Source: Paraburkholderia sp. CNPSo 3274 (GTDB lineage Bacteria > Pseudomonadota > Gammaproteobacteria > Burkholderiales > Burkholderiaceae). From it: DNA of 64,000 nucleotides. Numbering within the stretch: position 1 is the first letter of the stretch; each line of letters starts with the position of its first letter. Below are positions 44,443 to 55,400 of the stretch, in pieces. Under the pieces are notes generated by a model that saw only the letters and a list, made by a program, of their open reading frames with translations, was not told where the DNA came from and ran no database searches. The translations under genes were made by a program, and so were the position numbers. The stretch lies in assembly GCF_024206475.1 (NCBI RefSeq), contig NZ_JAMBPR010000016.1, forward strand, positions 1-64,000. Reading direction: 5' to 3'.

Positions 44443-45921
44443 TCAGCTCGACGAAGACGACGTCGGCTTATTGCGCCACGACGACCCGAGGCCGCCCAGC
44501 AGCGCCGCGAGCGGCTGCTTCGACTGCTGCTTTTGCGGCGCGGCGTTCGCGGGCTTGTCTTCCGCCTTGCTGCGCGCACTCGCCGAGGGCTCGTAGGGCT
44601 TCAGGAAAAAATCGTCGACAGGCTGCGAACGATGATGATGCGGGCGCTCGAACGACGCCGCACGGCGGTGCGCGCCGCGCTCACCGCGGCCTTCGCGGCT
44701 TTCATGCCCGTCGCGCTCGCGGCGGCGGGCGCCACCCTCGTGATGCGGCACCGGCACGTCAACCACGAGGCGCTCGACAGTCAGCGGACGCTTGATGAGC
44801 TTCTCGATATCGGCGAGCTGCTTCTTCTCGTTCGGGCTGCACAGCGAAAGCGCGTCACCCGAGGCGCCCGCACGGCCTGTGCGGCCGATACGGTGCACGT
44901 AGTCTTCGGCGTTGAAAGGCAGGTCGAAGTTGATGACAGCGGGCAACTCGACAATGTCGAGGCCGCGCGCAGCCACGTCGGTCGCCACGAGCGCTTCGAT
45001 TTCGCCGCGCTTGAAGGCGTCGAGCGCCTGCATGCGCTCGCCCTGCGTGCGGTCGCCGTGGATCGCGGACGCGACGATGCCCTGCTTTTCGATCTGGCGC
45101 GCGAGGCGGCTTGCGCCGATCTTGCTGTTGCAGAACACGATCACCTGCTTCAGGCCCCGGTCGCGGATCAACTGAACGACCGCGCCGGTTTTGTCGCCCT
45201 CGGCGACTTCGTACACCACCTGGGTGACGTTGGTCGCGGTAGAGTTGCTGCGCGCCACCTCAATGGTCTGCGGCGTGCGCAGATAGGTCGCGGCAAGCTT
45301 CTTGATCTCGCCAGAGAACGTGGCCGAGAAGAGCAGCGTCTGACGCTCCTTCGGCAGCAGGTTCAGGATGCGCTGCAGGTCGGGCAGGAAGCCCATGTCG
45401 AGCATGCGGTCGGCTTCGTCGAGCACCAGCATCTGCACCTGACCCAGGTTGGTGGTCTTTTGCTGCACGTGGTCGAGCAGGCGGCCAGGCGTCGCAATCA
45501 GGATTTCCACGCCGCGGCGCAGCTCGTCGGACTGCGGATTCATGTCGACGCCGCCGAACACTACCGCGCTGCGCAGCGGCGTGTGCTGCGCGTAGGTGCG
45601 CACGTTGTTGGCGACCTGGTCGGCCAGTTCACGCGTAGGCGTGAGAATCAATGCTCGCACCGGATGGCGTGCGGGCGAAGCGCTCGTGCTCGCCATCGGC
45701 AAGAGGCGTTGCAGGATCGGCAGCGAGAAGCTCGCCGTCTTGCCCGTGCCGGTTTGAGCGGCGCCCATCACGTCGCGGCCCGTGAGCACCACGGGAATCG
45801 CCTCCGCCTGGATTGGCGTGGGCGTCGTGTAACCCTGCTCCTTGACGGCCCTGAGGATTTCGGGGGCCAGACCAAACTGGTCAAAGTTCGCAGTGCTGGG
45901 CGTGACGGCTGTGTCGGACAT
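44443..45921 (-). CDS. rhlE: DEAD-box RNA helicase RhlE
   Basis: A 492-residue RNA helicase. The motifs are in order: the Q motif (TTPTPIQAEAIP), AQTGTGKT (motif I), PTRELADQV (Ia), VLDEADRMLDMGF (II), SATF (III), ATDVAARGLDI and HRIGRTGRAG (VI). The C-terminus after residue 400 is basic and His/Arg rich, then Ser/Lys/Gln rich, as in RhlE. It probably acts in ribosome assembly and RNA turnover in the cold. A 544-base leader region without genes lies upstream. Confidence 0.95.
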   Translation of the reverse strand: MSDTAVTPSTANFDQFGLAPEILRAVKEQGYTTPTPIQAEAIPVVLTGRDVMGAAQTGTGKTASFSLPILQRLLPMASTSASPARHPVRALILTPTRELADQVANNVRTYAQHTPLRSAVVFGGVDMNPQSDELRRGVEILIATPGRLLDHVQQKTTNLGQVQMLVLDEADRMLDMGFLPDLQRILNLLPKERQTLLFSATFSGEIKKLAATYLRTPQTIEVARSNSTATNVTQVVYEVAEGDKTGAVVQLIRDRGLKQVIVFCNSKIGASRLARQIEKQGIVASAIHGDRTQGERMQALDAFKRGEIEALVATDVAARGLDIVELPAVINFDLPFNAEDYVHRIGRTGRAGASGDALSLCSPNEKKQLADIEKLIKRPLTVERLVVDVPVPHHEGGARRRERDGHESREGRGERGAHRRAASFERPHHHRSQPVDDFFLKPYEPSASARSKAEDKPANAAPQKQQSKQPLAALLGGLGSSWRNKPTSSSSS

Positions 45922-46465
45922 GGTGGCTTCGCTATAAAGGCGCTATTCGCGCAAGGCGCGGGAGCGCCTCAAAAGGTCACTGCTGGGCATTGCAGGTCGA
46001 CGCACAGGCGCCGAACAACTCATCAGGCACCCTGCTGCGACGGGCGGAACACGCGCCCGCGAGGGCCTCCCGGCAAACGGATGGCCCGGGATGGCCCGTG
46101 GACGACGAGAAAGTCTGCCGGGGACGGGGCGCAGGTTCCATCGCCGCGCTCGCTCGGGTTCAACCCAGCCAGACTCGCTCGATTCCAGATGGTTCCGGCG
46201 CCGTCCTGGTCTATTGACTGGCGTGCGCCGGATATGTCAAAACGGCTCGATCGGCTTTTCAGGCCAATCCAGCAAGCCCGGGGCGGCTTGCCGCCGGCGT
46301 TCTGCCCGCCCTCTGCGGCAGGCGCAAAGGGCTCAAAGGCCGGTATTGTAGCACCTTGGCATAAATCCCTATGGCAGCAGACCATGCGTTCTGCAACGCG
46401 GCGCACGAGAAAACCCCGTGCGCCATGCGGCGAAGCATCGCATCCTTTTTTCCGCCAGCCCCTGC
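45922..46465. other. Long gene-free region between rhlE and the aldehyde dehydrogenase
   Basis: These 544 bases hold only unsupported open frames. On the minus strand, TACAAT (46345-46350) could be the rhlE -10 box; that would give a leader of about 420 bases. A short hairpin, GGCGCACG with CGTGCGCC (46400-46424), follows the dehydrogenase and may be its terminator. I see no tRNA or known small RNA. Confidence 0.5.
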
Positions 46466-47902
46466 TCACCATGTCTCGCGAATCACCATTAGCCGCAGTT
46501 CGGTCATATCCTCGATCGCGTAGCGCACGCCCTCGCGCCCGAGGCCGGAGTCCTTCACGCCGCCGTACGGCATGTTATCGACGCGAAATGACGGAATGTC
46601 GTTGATCACCACGCCGCCTACATCGAGCCCGTCCCACGCGCGATGCGCGTTGGCGAGCGAGTCCGTGAACACGCCCGCCTGCAGGCCGAAATCACTGTCA
46701 TTGACGATCTCGAGCGCACGGCCGAAGTCGTCGAAACGCTCCAGGATCGCGACCGGCCCGAACGCCTCCTTGCGGTAGAGGTCGGTGTCGCGGCGCACGT
46801 CTTCGAGCAGTGTGGCCTCGAACATCGCGCCGTCCACCTTGCCGCCCGCGACGATCTTCGCACCCGCGAGCACCGCGCTCTCCATCCAGCCCGCCAGACG
46901 CTTCGACTCGGACTCGGAGATCATCGGCCCGACGAAGGTCGTCTCGTCCTTCGGGTCGCCCATCTTGAGCGTCTTGACCTTGGCGATGAGTTTCTCGCGC
47001 AGCGTGTCGTAAATCGACGCGTGCACGAGAATGCGCTGCACGCCGATGCAGCTCTGCCCCGACTGGTAGTACGCGCCGAAAGCCAGGCGATCGACCACAT
47101 AATCGAGCTTGCCGCCCTGATCGCCGTCGACGATAGCCGCCGCATTGCCGCCGAGTTCCAGCACCACCTTCTTCTTCCCGGCCTTCTTCTTGAGGTCCCA
47201 GCCCACCGCGGGCGAGCCCGTGAACGAGAGCAGCTTGAAGCGCTCGTCGGTGGTGAAGAGGTCGGCGCCGTCGCGGTGCGCGGGCAGGATCGAGAACGCG
47301 CCCTTGGGCAGGTCGGTTTCCGCCAGCACCTCGCCGATGATGAGCGCCCCCACCGGCGTGCGGCTCGCGGGCTTCAACACGAACGGCACACCGGCGGCGA
47401 GCGCCGGCGCGACTTTGTGCGCAGCCAGATTGAGCGGAAAATTGAACGGCGAGATGAACGAGCACGGCCCGATCGGCACACGCTTCACGTAACCGTGATA
47501 GCCCTTCGCGCGCGCCGAAATCTCGAGATTCACGATCTCGCCGTCGATACGCACGCTCTCTTCGGCGGCCACGCGGAACGTGTCGATCAGGCGCGTGGCC
47601 TCGCCGCGCGAGTCGTTGATCGGCTTGCCCGCCTCGATGCACAGCGCCATCGCCAGCTCGTCGAAGCGCTCGCGAAAGCGCGCCACGCAATGATCGATCA
47701 CGGCCTGGCGCTTGTACGGCGGGAACGCGCGCATGGCGGGCATGGCGGCTTCGGCCGCCGCGATGGCTTTGTCGATCGCTTTCGCGTCGGCAAGCGCAAC
47801 GCGCGTGGCGACTTCGCCGCTGTATTTGTCGGTGACTTCGAGGTCGGTATTGGCAGCGACGGCCTCGTTGGCCAGATAGTACGGATAGGTCGGTTTGAGC
47901 AT
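46466..47902 (-). CDS. NAD(P)-dependent aldehyde dehydrogenase
   Basis: A 478-residue aldehyde dehydrogenase. The oxyanion Asn154 lies in SPFNFPLNLA, Glu249 in LELGGNAA and the catalytic Cys285 in SGQSCIGVQR. It resembles the lactaldehyde and non-phosphorylating glyceraldehyde-3-phosphate dehydrogenase group, but the substrate cannot be told. It is separated by only 24 bases from the preceding acetolactate-synthase-like gene on the same strand, so the two form an operon. That suggests the aldehyde is made or used next to the thiamine-dependent enzyme. Confidence 0.9.
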   Translation of the reverse strand: MLKPTYPYYLANEAVAANTDLEVTDKYSGEVATRVALADAKAIDKAIAAAEAAMPAMRAFPPYKRQAVIDHCVARFRERFDELAMALCIEAGKPINDSRGEATRLIDTFRVAAEESVRIDGEIVNLEISARAKGYHGYVKRVPIGPCSFISPFNFPLNLAAHKVAPALAAGVPFVLKPASRTPVGALIIGEVLAETDLPKGAFSILPAHRDGADLFTTDERFKLLSFTGSPAVGWDLKKKAGKKKVVLELGGNAAAIVDGDQGGKLDYVVDRLAFGAYYQSGQSCIGVQRILVHASIYDTLREKLIAKVKTLKMGDPKDETTFVGPMISESESKRLAGWMESAVLAGAKIVAGGKVDGAMFEATLLEDVRRDTDLYRKEAFGPVAILERFDDFGRALEIVNDSDFGLQAGVFTDSLANAHRAWDGLDVGGVVINDIPSFRVDNMPYGGVKDSGLGREGVRYAIEDMTELRLMVIRETW

Positions 47903-47926
47903 GACGGGTTCTCCGTAAGTGCGGCG

Positions 47927-49573
47927 TCAAAGCTGCGCGCTAAGGCGCTTGATGTCGCGATTGAGCACGCGCTCGTTGTCCGAATAGTCGATGGGCACGT
48001 CGATCACATGCACGCCCGGTTGCGCCAGGCACTGTTCGACGAGCGGCTTGAATTCGTCCGCCGAGCCCGCGCGGTGGCCATGCGCGCCATAGCTCTGCGC
48101 ATAGTCGACGAAATCGGGGTTCTGCAGCGTCATCCCGTAGTCGGGGAAATTCATGTTTTCCTGCTTCCAGCGGATCATGCCGAACGCGTCGTCGCGCAAC
48201 AGCAGCACGACGAGATCGAGCTTCAGGCGCACCGCCGTCTCCAGTTCCTGCGAATTCATCATGAAACCGCCGTCGCCGCACACCGCCACGACCTTACGCT
48301 GCGGATGCACGATCTTCGTGGCGATAGCCGAGGGCAGCCCCGCGCCCATCGAGGCGAGCGCGTTGTCGAGCAGGATCGAATTGGGCTCACGCGCGCGGTA
48401 ATAGCGGGCGAACCAGATCTTGTACATGCCGTTGTCGAGGCACAGAATGCCGTCCTCGGGCATCGCGCCGTAGACGTCGTGCACGAGCCGCACCGGGTAC
48501 ATGGGAAAGCGCTCGTCGTGCTGACCTTTGGCGAGATGCGCCTCGAAATGGCGCTTGATCTCCTCGAAGCGCGCGAAGTCCCACGCGTGCTCGCGCGGTT
48601 TCAGGCTCTCCTTGAGCTGCCAGACGGCGTTGGCGATGTCGCCCACCACCTCGATCTGCGGGAAATACACGGGGTCGACTTCCGCGCCGAGAAAATTCAC
48701 GTGGATGACGGTTTTCTCTTCCGCGCTGCGCATGAAGAACGGTGGCTTTTCGATGACATCGTGGCCGACGTTGATGATGCAGTCGGCGTGCTCGATCGCG
48801 CGGTGCACGAAGTCGCCGTCCGACAGCGTGGCGTTACCGAGCCAGAGCGGATGCGACTCGTCGATCACGCCCTTGCCCATTTGCGTGGTGAAGAACGGGA
48901 TGCCGGTTTCGTCGACGAATTCGCCCAGCACGTTGCGCGTGGTCTTGCGATTGCCCCCCGCGCCGATCATGAGAAGCGGATGGCGCGCCTTGCAGATCGC
49001 CCCGACCGCATGAGCAACGGCCTTTTCCTCGGCCACGGGGCGGCGGCTGAAGCTCTTGGGAATGGGCTTGCCGTCGCCCTCTTCGTCGGCCACATCTTCG
49101 GGCAGCTCGAGATGCACGGCGCCGGGCCGCTCCTGCTCGGCCTGGCGAAACGCCTCGCGCACGAGCGCCGGAATGTTGCCGATGGAGACGATCTGACGCG
49201 CGTACTTGGTGAGCGGCTCCATCATGCGCACCACGTCGACAATCTGGAAGTGGCCCTGCTTGCTCGACTTGATGGGCTTCTGGCCCGTGACCATCAGCAT
49301 GGGCATGCCGCCCAGCTGCGCATAGGCCGCGGCGGTCACGAAGTTGGTGGCGCCGGGGCCGAGCGTGGCCAGACACACGCCGGTGCGGCCCGTCAGCCGT
49401 CCGTAAGTGGCGGCCATGAAGCCCGCGGCCTGCTCGTGGCGCGTGACGATCAGACGAATCTTCGAGCGCCGCAGCGATTCGAGCAGATCGAGGTTCTCTT
49501 CCCCTGGAATACCGAACACATATTCGACGCCTTCGGCTTCCAGCGCCTTCACGAACAGATCCGATGCTTTCAT
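47927..49573 (-). CDS. Thiamine-diphosphate enzyme, acetolactate synthase large-subunit-like
   Basis: A 548-residue protein with the three TPP-enzyme domains. The N-terminal Pyr domain has FGIPGEENLDLLE and the cofactor glutamate Glu47 in TRHEQAAGFM. The central domain follows, and the C-terminal PP domain has GDGGFMMNSQELETA and LRDDAFGMIRW. No regulatory small subunit (IlvN) is adjacent, which fits a catabolic acetolactate synthase or a related enzyme. The start at 49573 has a GAGGTGG ribosome site; the frame continues six codons upstream. The downstream partner is the aldehyde dehydrogenase. Confidence 0.88.
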   Translation of the reverse strand: MKASDLFVKALEAEGVEYVFGIPGEENLDLLESLRRSKIRLIVTRHEQAAGFMAATYGRLTGRTGVCLATLGPGATNFVTAAAYAQLGGMPMLMVTGQKPIKSSKQGHFQIVDVVRMMEPLTKYARQIVSIGNIPALVREAFRQAEQERPGAVHLELPEDVADEEGDGKPIPKSFSRRPVAEEKAVAHAVGAICKARHPLLMIGAGGNRKTTRNVLGEFVDETGIPFFTTQMGKGVIDESHPLWLGNATLSDGDFVHRAIEHADCIINVGHDVIEKPPFFMRSAEEKTVIHVNFLGAEVDPVYFPQIEVVGDIANAVWQLKESLKPREHAWDFARFEEIKRHFEAHLAKGQHDERFPMYPVRLVHDVYGAMPEDGILCLDNGMYKIWFARYYRAREPNSILLDNALASMGAGLPSAIATKIVHPQRKVVAVCGDGGFMMNSQELETAVRLKLDLVVLLLRDDAFGMIRWKQENMNFPDYGMTLQNPDFVDYAQSYGAHGHRAGSADEFKPLVEQCLAQPGVHVIDVPIDYSDNERVLNRDIKRLSAQL

Positions 49574-49688
49574 CGACCACCTCGTTGGCAAGAGCGTGGC
49601 CGGCGGCGCGGGCGGCAGCCGGCCTTCGCGAACAGGCCGACAGGTTACTCCCGCAAGGCGGAATGTGTCGTGAAGCGTGCGTCCGGCG

Positions 49689-50072
49689 TTAGCGCATGAT
49701 CGTCGCGCAGCCTGAGAGCACCGGCTTCGGACTCACGTCGGACGTGACGTCGTAGAGATCCGCGCCGGGGCCCTTGGTCCACCACGTGTAGCGGTCGGCG
49801 ACATACTTCACGCCCGAAGCGGCGATCACACCGACGAAAAGGAGCTTGCGGCCTTCCACGGGCACGAGCGCGAAGCTCTGGCCATTGGCGGCGTTCAGAT
49901 AGGTGACCTTGAAGGTCTTGCTGTTGGCGCAGGTGTAGCTAAACGTGTGGCGCGATTGCACCTGGATCTCGCGCACTTCGAGCGGGGCCGCGTTTGCCGC
50001 GCTCACATGCAGCGCGGCGGCGAGACCGCACGCTGCCGCCAACCGGATTGCGCCGCTTCGACCAGCGATCAT
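49689..50072 (-). CDS. MliC-family C-type lysozyme inhibitor
   Basis: A 127-residue secreted protein. A signal peptide (MIAGRSGAIRLAAACGLAAA, cut near NAA) precedes a domain with SYTCANSKTFKVTYLN, LVPVEGRKLLFV and SGVKYVADRYTWWTKG, the MliC/PliC pattern. Such proteins block host or predator C-type lysozyme in the periplasm. A cysteine inside the signal could make it a lipoprotein, but the lipobox is poor. It lies 38 bases upstream of the purT stop, on the same strand. Confidence 0.85.
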   Translation of the reverse strand: MIAGRSGAIRLAAACGLAAALHVSAANAAPLEVREIQVQSRHTFSYTCANSKTFKVTYLNAANGQSFALVPVEGRKLLFVGVIAASGVKYVADRYTWWTKGPGADLYDVTSDVSPKPVLSGCATIMR

Positions 50073-50110
50073 GATGTTCTCCTATGTTGCGTTGGCGGCA
50101 CGCCGCGCGC

Positions 50111-51334
50111 TCACCGCACCGCGTCGCCCGGCACAGGACGAACCGCCGCGGCCGCTTCGCGGGCGCGCGAGCGTGCTTCGTCGGTGTCGGCGCCGGTGGC
50201 GAGCGCGACGCCCATGCGACGCTTCACGAAGCTCTCGGGCTTGCCGAACAGGCGCAGATCCGCGCCCGGCACGGCCAGCGCCTGTGCGACGCCCTCGAAC
50301 GCGATGCCGCGCGCGTCCATGCCGCCGTAGATCACGGCCGAGGCGCCCGGACCGCGCGCCGTCGTATCGACGGGCAGGCCGAGAATCGCGCGCGCATGCA
50401 GTTCGAACTCCGAGAAGCGCTGCGACGCGAGCGTCACGAGCCCCGTGTCGTGCGGGCGCGGGCTCACTTCCGAGAACCACACCTCGTCGCCGCGCACGAA
50501 CAGTTCGACGCCGAAGAGACCTCGCCCGCCCAGCGCCTCGGTCACCTTGTGCGAGATCTCGCGCGAGCGCTCGAGCGCCTTCGCGCTCATCGGCTGCGGC
50601 TGCCACGATTCGACGTAGTCGCCGTCCACCTGGAGGTGGCCGATCGGATCGCAGAAGTACGTTTGCACCTGGCCGCCGGCCGGGTCGATCGCGCGCACGG
50701 TGAGCTGCGTGATTTCATAGTCGAAGTTGATGAAGCCCTCGACGATCACGCGCCCGCGATTCACGCGGCCGCCCGCGAGCGCATATTCCCATGCGCGCTC
50801 GACGTCGGCATCGCTGCGCACGACCGACTGCCCCTTGCCCGACGACGACATCACCGGCTTCACCACGCACGGATAGCCGACCTTGGCGACGCCCGCCTTC
50901 AGCTCGTCGAGCGAATCGGCGAACGCATAGGGCGACGTGGCGAGGCCGAGTTCCTCGGCGGCGAGGCGGCGGATGCCCTCGCGGTTCATCGTGAGTTGCG
51001 CGGCGCGCGCGGTGGGGATCACCTCGGCGACACCCTCGGCCTCGACGGCGGCGAGCGCATCGGTGGCGATCGCTTCGATTTCGGGCACGACGAGATGGGG
51101 GCGTTCGGCGTCGATGAGCGCGCGCAGCGCCTTGGGATCGGCCATGTCGATCACGTGCGCGCGATGCGCGACCTGATGGCCGGGCGCGTTTTCGTAACGA
51201 TCGACGGCGATCACCTCAACGCCGAGACGTTGCAGCGCGATGATCACTTCCTTGCCGAGCTCGCCCGCGCCGAGCAGCATGACACGGGTGGCGGAAGCGG
51301 AAAGCGGCGTGCCGATGCGGGGGCGGGTTTGCAT
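50111..51334 (-). CDS. purT: Formate-dependent phosphoribosylglycinamide formyltransferase PurT
   Basis: A 407-residue ATP-grasp enzyme that makes formyl-GAR from formate and ATP, the folate-free route of the third purine step. The N-terminal fold reads [19 protein letters not shown]; the ATP-grasp core has [16 protein letters not shown] and the metal ligands near [20 protein letters not shown]. Length is close to E. coli PurT (392). The region up to the next gene is divergent. Confidence 0.96.
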   Translation of the reverse strand: MQTRPRIGTPLSASATRVMLLGAGELGKEVIIALQRLGVEVIAVDRYENAPGHQVAHRAHVIDMADPKALRALIDAERPHLVVPEIEAIATDALAAVEAEGVAEVIPTARAAQLTMNREGIRRLAAEELGLATSPYAFADSLDELKAGVAKVGYPCVVKPVMSSSGKGQSVVRSDADVERAWEYALAGGRVNRGRVIVEGFINFDYEITQLTVRAIDPAGGQVQTYFCDPIGHLQVDGDYVESWQPQPMSAKALERSREISHKVTEALGGRGLFGVELFVRGDEVWFSEVSPRPHDTGLVTLASQRFSEFELHARAILGLPVDTTARGPGASAVIYGGMDARGIAFEGVAQALAVPGADLRLFGKPESFVKRRMGVALATGADTDEARSRAREAAAAVRPVPGDAVR

Positions 51335-51524
51335 GATGTCTCCAGAATGGCGGTATGGCGCAAATGCGTAAGAGCGCCGATGTTAACACGCGACCTTACC
51401 GGGGCGAGGCGCTTTGGGGCGTGGGCGGCCGCCCGGTTCAAGCGCGGCGCACGCACGTTTGCGCTCGCATGCTGCAGCGCGGTGCGTTACGCTTACGCCT
51501 TCGTCGATTACGAGGAACGATGCG

Positions 51525-52199
51525 ATGCCTATCAGCCAGACGGCGAGCCAGACGCCGAGCCAGGCACCGAGCCATCCGCGCATGAATATGCGCCAGCGGC
51601 TGCGCCCTGCCCGAGGCGAATTCGTGCGAAAGCTGGCCACGCGCACGGCGATGCTCGCTGCGGCCCTGCTGGTTTGCGCGTGCAAGCTGCCCGTGCACAC
51701 GGACGCCTCAGCGCCGCTGCCCGATCCGTTCAACCCAGCAACGACGCAACTGCTCGACAACACGCACTGGCAGCTCGTGGAATGGAAGCGCGCCGACGGC
51801 ACGTTGCGCGCCGTGCCGGGCCCGAAATCCGACGCCGGCAACACCGAAAACCCCGACGCCCGCCCCATCACGCTCGACCTCTCGACCGAGAGCGGCCAGC
51901 GCCGCGCAAGCGGCTTCTCGGGCTGCAACCGCTATTTCGGCGCCTATACACTCAAGAACGGCCTGCTCTCGTTCAGCCAGCTCGGCGGCACGCGCATGGC
52001 GTGCATCGGCACGGGCGGCGATATCGAGGGCGCCTGGCTGGAAGCGCTCTCGCATATCGCGCGCTCGGGCGTGCAGATGCGCCATCCGCAGTCGCTCTTT
52101 CTCGTGCTGGAAAACGGCGACCGCCTGACGCTCGCCGAGCAGGGCGCCGAGCCAGCCCCGACGCCCGGCGCCGCATCCGACGCCAAACCGGCGCAGTGA
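51525..52199 (+). CDS. META-domain lipoprotein (HslJ-like)
   Basis: A 224-residue protein. The lipoprotein signal is [13 protein letters not shown], with lipidation likely at the second Cys. A META domain follows, with [13 protein letters not shown] and the characteristic [15 protein letters not shown], then [10 protein letters not shown]. Proteins of this family (HslJ, heat-inducible in E. coli) are linked to stress and antibiotic tolerance. The start at 51525 has GAGGA ten bases upstream; the first residues hold the repeat [13 protein letters not shown] before a second possible ATG at 51582. A terminator follows. Confidence 0.82.
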   Translation: MPISQTASQTPSQAPSHPRMNMRQRLRPARGEFVRKLATRTAMLAAALLVCACKLPVHTDASAPLPDPFNPATTQLLDNTHWQLVEWKRADGTLRAVPGPKSDAGNTENPDARPITLDLSTESGQRRASGFSGCNRYFGAYTLKNGLLSFSQLGGTRMACIGTGGDIEGAWLEALSHIARSGVQMRHPQSLFLVLENGDRLTLAEQGAEPAPTPGAASDAKPAQ

Positions 52200-52216
52200 A
52201 CGCTGCCCGCATGAGC

Positions 52217-52249
52217 CGCCGCGCCCTTACCCGGCGCGGCGCTTTTTTT
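52217..52249 (+). terminator. Intrinsic terminator after the META lipoprotein gene
   Basis: A 9-bp stem, CGCCGCGCC with GGCGCGGCG, around a 7-base loop, then CTTTTTTT. It insulates ftsK. Confidence 0.9.
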
Positions 52250-52410
52250 GTTGCGCGCGAACCAAAGCGGCGCGCGCAGGGTCTTTGGCGTGTCGGGCGC
52301 GCAACGCCCGCCGGGCCGCGCGCAACACCGCCCTCAAGTGGATGGCGGCGCGCAGGGGCCGAGCGGTTACACTCCACACGTCGCACACCTTCTCTACGTA
52401 CATCTTTGGC

Positions 52411-55400
52411 ATGCACACGGTAGTTCCTGGCTGGTTCGGCGTTTCGGCCGTCTGGTTCATCCCTCTGATCTGGCGTCTCGTCAAGTCCGTGCTGCCGGGC
52501 GGCGCGGGCCTGCGCGGCCCGGGCACGATCCGGCTTTGGCTCGGCTTCGTCGGCGTGCTCGTGGCGAGTTGCGCGCTCGAGGCGACGCTTATCGACATCG
52601 CCGGTTTCGACGCGCTCGGCCACGCACTTTCGGGCGGGCTCGGCAAGCTCATCGGCCGCGTGGCCGCGCCGCTCGCGATGACGGCGCTCCTCCTCGTGAG
52701 CTTGCCGTGGCTGCTCGACTTCCATTGGCGCGAATTCCTCGCCTGGGCCGACATCTCGCTCGGGCTCGGCCTGAACATCCGCGCCGCGCGTGAGACTCAA
52801 GACAGCCCGCGCCGCGAACGCCGCAGCCGCCGCGCCGCGGCGGAAGAGGGACTTCCCGCGCATGGCGCCGCCACCCTCAACCCGCCGATGCCTGGCGACG
52901 GCGCGCGACGCAAACGGCCGACGATCTGGCGCCCGCCCGCGCGTGAAATGCGCGAGGGTCGCGATAACCCGCGCACAGCCGGCGCGATGGCCGCAGGACT
53001 TGGCGCAGCGTCGGCCGCTGCCACCGCACAGGACGCGTTGGCGGATGCTGCGTCGTGGCGTGCCGAACCAGGCTTGCGTGGTCCCGCCGATCCCGCCGCG
53101 GCATGGGCGCGCACCGAACCAACCGCGGCCGCCGACTGGCTGCGCGGCACGCGTGCGCCGGTGCAAACGCAGCCAACGGGTACGTCGCGAGCACCGATGG
53201 AGCCGCCGCGCGCGCCGCTGCAGCAAGGCGCACCGCTCGGCGAAGCGCGCCGCCGGCCGGCGCGCGGTGCGAGCACAGTGCAGGACGTGGCGGGAGCGCA
53301 TTGGGCGCAGGGCGTCCCCGCGCAACCCAATGCGCCGTGGCGCGCGGAGACGGGTCACACGCGACCGGCCATGGCCGCCGCGATGACGGGTGCGGGCGCG
53401 CGCGCGGCTTCAGCTGCGGTGCACGGTGCGCCGCTCATGGCCGGCGCCGCCGCGGCCGCAGCCGCTGCGCGCAGTGCCGCGTTCGGCACGACGCCGGCAC
53501 CGCCCGATCCACTGACTTCGCCCTTCGCACAACCCGTCATGCCGCACCGCACGGCGCCGCCGCCCGCAGCGGGCAGCACGGCAGCGCGCGCCGCGGCCGC
53601 CGCGCCGCCTCGCGTCGCGAAGCCGCCGCGCCCGTACGTCTGGCAGGGACAACCCGCACGCGTGAACCCACGCCCGCCCATGGGTGCGCCGCGCACTGCG
53701 CCGTTCGCCTCGCACATGGCCGAAACGCCTCCCGCAACGCCCGCCTATTCGCGCCCCGCGCCCACCAGCGCACCGCAGGCTGGGGCACCGCTCTCGATGA
53801 GCGTGCTCGAAACGTTGCGCTCGATCGAAGAGAACGCCGCACGCTGGACGACGCTCGCCGGCGCGAGCCTCGCACGCCGCACCCTGGACGAAGCGGGCAC
53901 ACTCGCGGGCGAGGAGGAAACGCATGCGCAATTCCCGAGCGCATCGCCGGACATCTCGACGGCGGCGGTGCCGGTAACGCCTTCGGGCGGGTCGCTGGAA
54001 ACGACATTCGCTCCGGTCACGCAGCAGAACGGTGACTACGTTTCGCCAAACCCGGGTGTGCAATCGTTCGAGGAAGTGCACGCCGCAGCGCAACCGCACG
54101 ACACGACGTCAGGCGCGACATCCGCTGCGCCGACTCCCTGGCAACCGATGCCTGCGCACGTGGACGAAGCCACGCAAGGCGCCTCGAGCGAGGCGACGCA
54201 CGTCGAGCCGGTGCAAGCTGCTGCCGGGGAAGCCGTAACGCCCTCACCCTGGCCAACGCTGGATCACGGCATGCCGTGGGTCCTGCTCGACGACGAACCG
54301 TCGGCCGCCGCCGAGACGCACGCCGCCGAACCGTTCTTCACGTTCAGCCCAGCGAAGGTGCAGGAACAGGCACCCGCGCTTGCCGTAGCGGTTTCTCCCG
54401 CTGTGGTATCGGTGCCAGCGCACGCTGCAACGCGAACACCGGTTGCAGCAAGCGCGCAGGCCGGGCAACCCGCTCCGGCCGAATCGCATGAAGCGCACGA
54501 ATCGCACGATGCGCACGACCAGCTCGATGCATCGGCCGAGTCGAACATCGTGCACTTCCCCCGCTTCGCTCGCGAGGCGCAAGCCGAGGCCGACGCGACT
54601 CCTGCGCAGCACGCAGCGCCCATTAGCGAGCAACCGGTCGAAGCAAGCACCCGCGACGACGTCGTCGAACCGGCGTCGATGGCGACCCGTGACGAATCCG
54701 CGTACGGCACATACGGCAGCACGTTCGAAACATCCGCGCGCGCAACGCCTGCACATGTCGCGCCCGCGGTCGCGCATGCGGCTCCCGCGACGCCGTTCGA
54801 CGCAGCGCCTTCGCCGGTGGAAGACCAGAAGGCGAGCGAGTCTTTCGCGCCCGTCGCGCGCAGCGAATCCGCCAGCGTCGACGAGCACCCCGAGTCAATG
54901 GATGAAGCGCAAGGGGTTGCAAACGCAGCAGCGGCCGAGGCCTTGCCGGCGATTGGCGCGCCGGCAACTCAAGCACCGGCCTTTGATGCGATGCCCCTGC
55001 CCGCAGCCCAAGCGCCCGCACCCGTATCAACGCCGCCGTGGGTTGAACAAACGCAGACGGAAAGCCGTCCTGCACCTGCCGAGGCCACGCTCACGCCGAA
55101 TCCCTCGCAACCGGCGACGTCGGTTGCCACACCGGACGCCACCCCGATTGCGGCCCCCGCGGCGCCCTACCCCGCCATCGCGAGCGTACCCAGCGCCGCT
55201 AGCCCCGACTTCACGTCCGTATCCGCAGCCATCGAAGCACCTGAAGCGGTCGAAGCACCCGAGCCCGCAGCCCAGCGCGCTCCCGTGCGCGGCCACGCAC
55301 CCACGTCCTTCGCGTTCGAGCCGCTCAGCGCATCGGCGGTCGAACTGCCGGGGATCGAACTGCTCGAGCGCGCTTCGTCCGAGATCGAGCCCGTCTCCGA

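Noticed and set aside
46023-46472. A 149-codon minus-strand frame in the rhlE-dehydrogenase gap
   Set aside because: It overlaps the end of the dehydrogenase gene, has no ribosome site and no family resemblance.
46643-49699. A 1018-codon plus-strand frame opposite the aldehyde dehydrogenase and TPP enzyme
   Set aside because: It spans two real minus-strand genes and has no motifs of its own.
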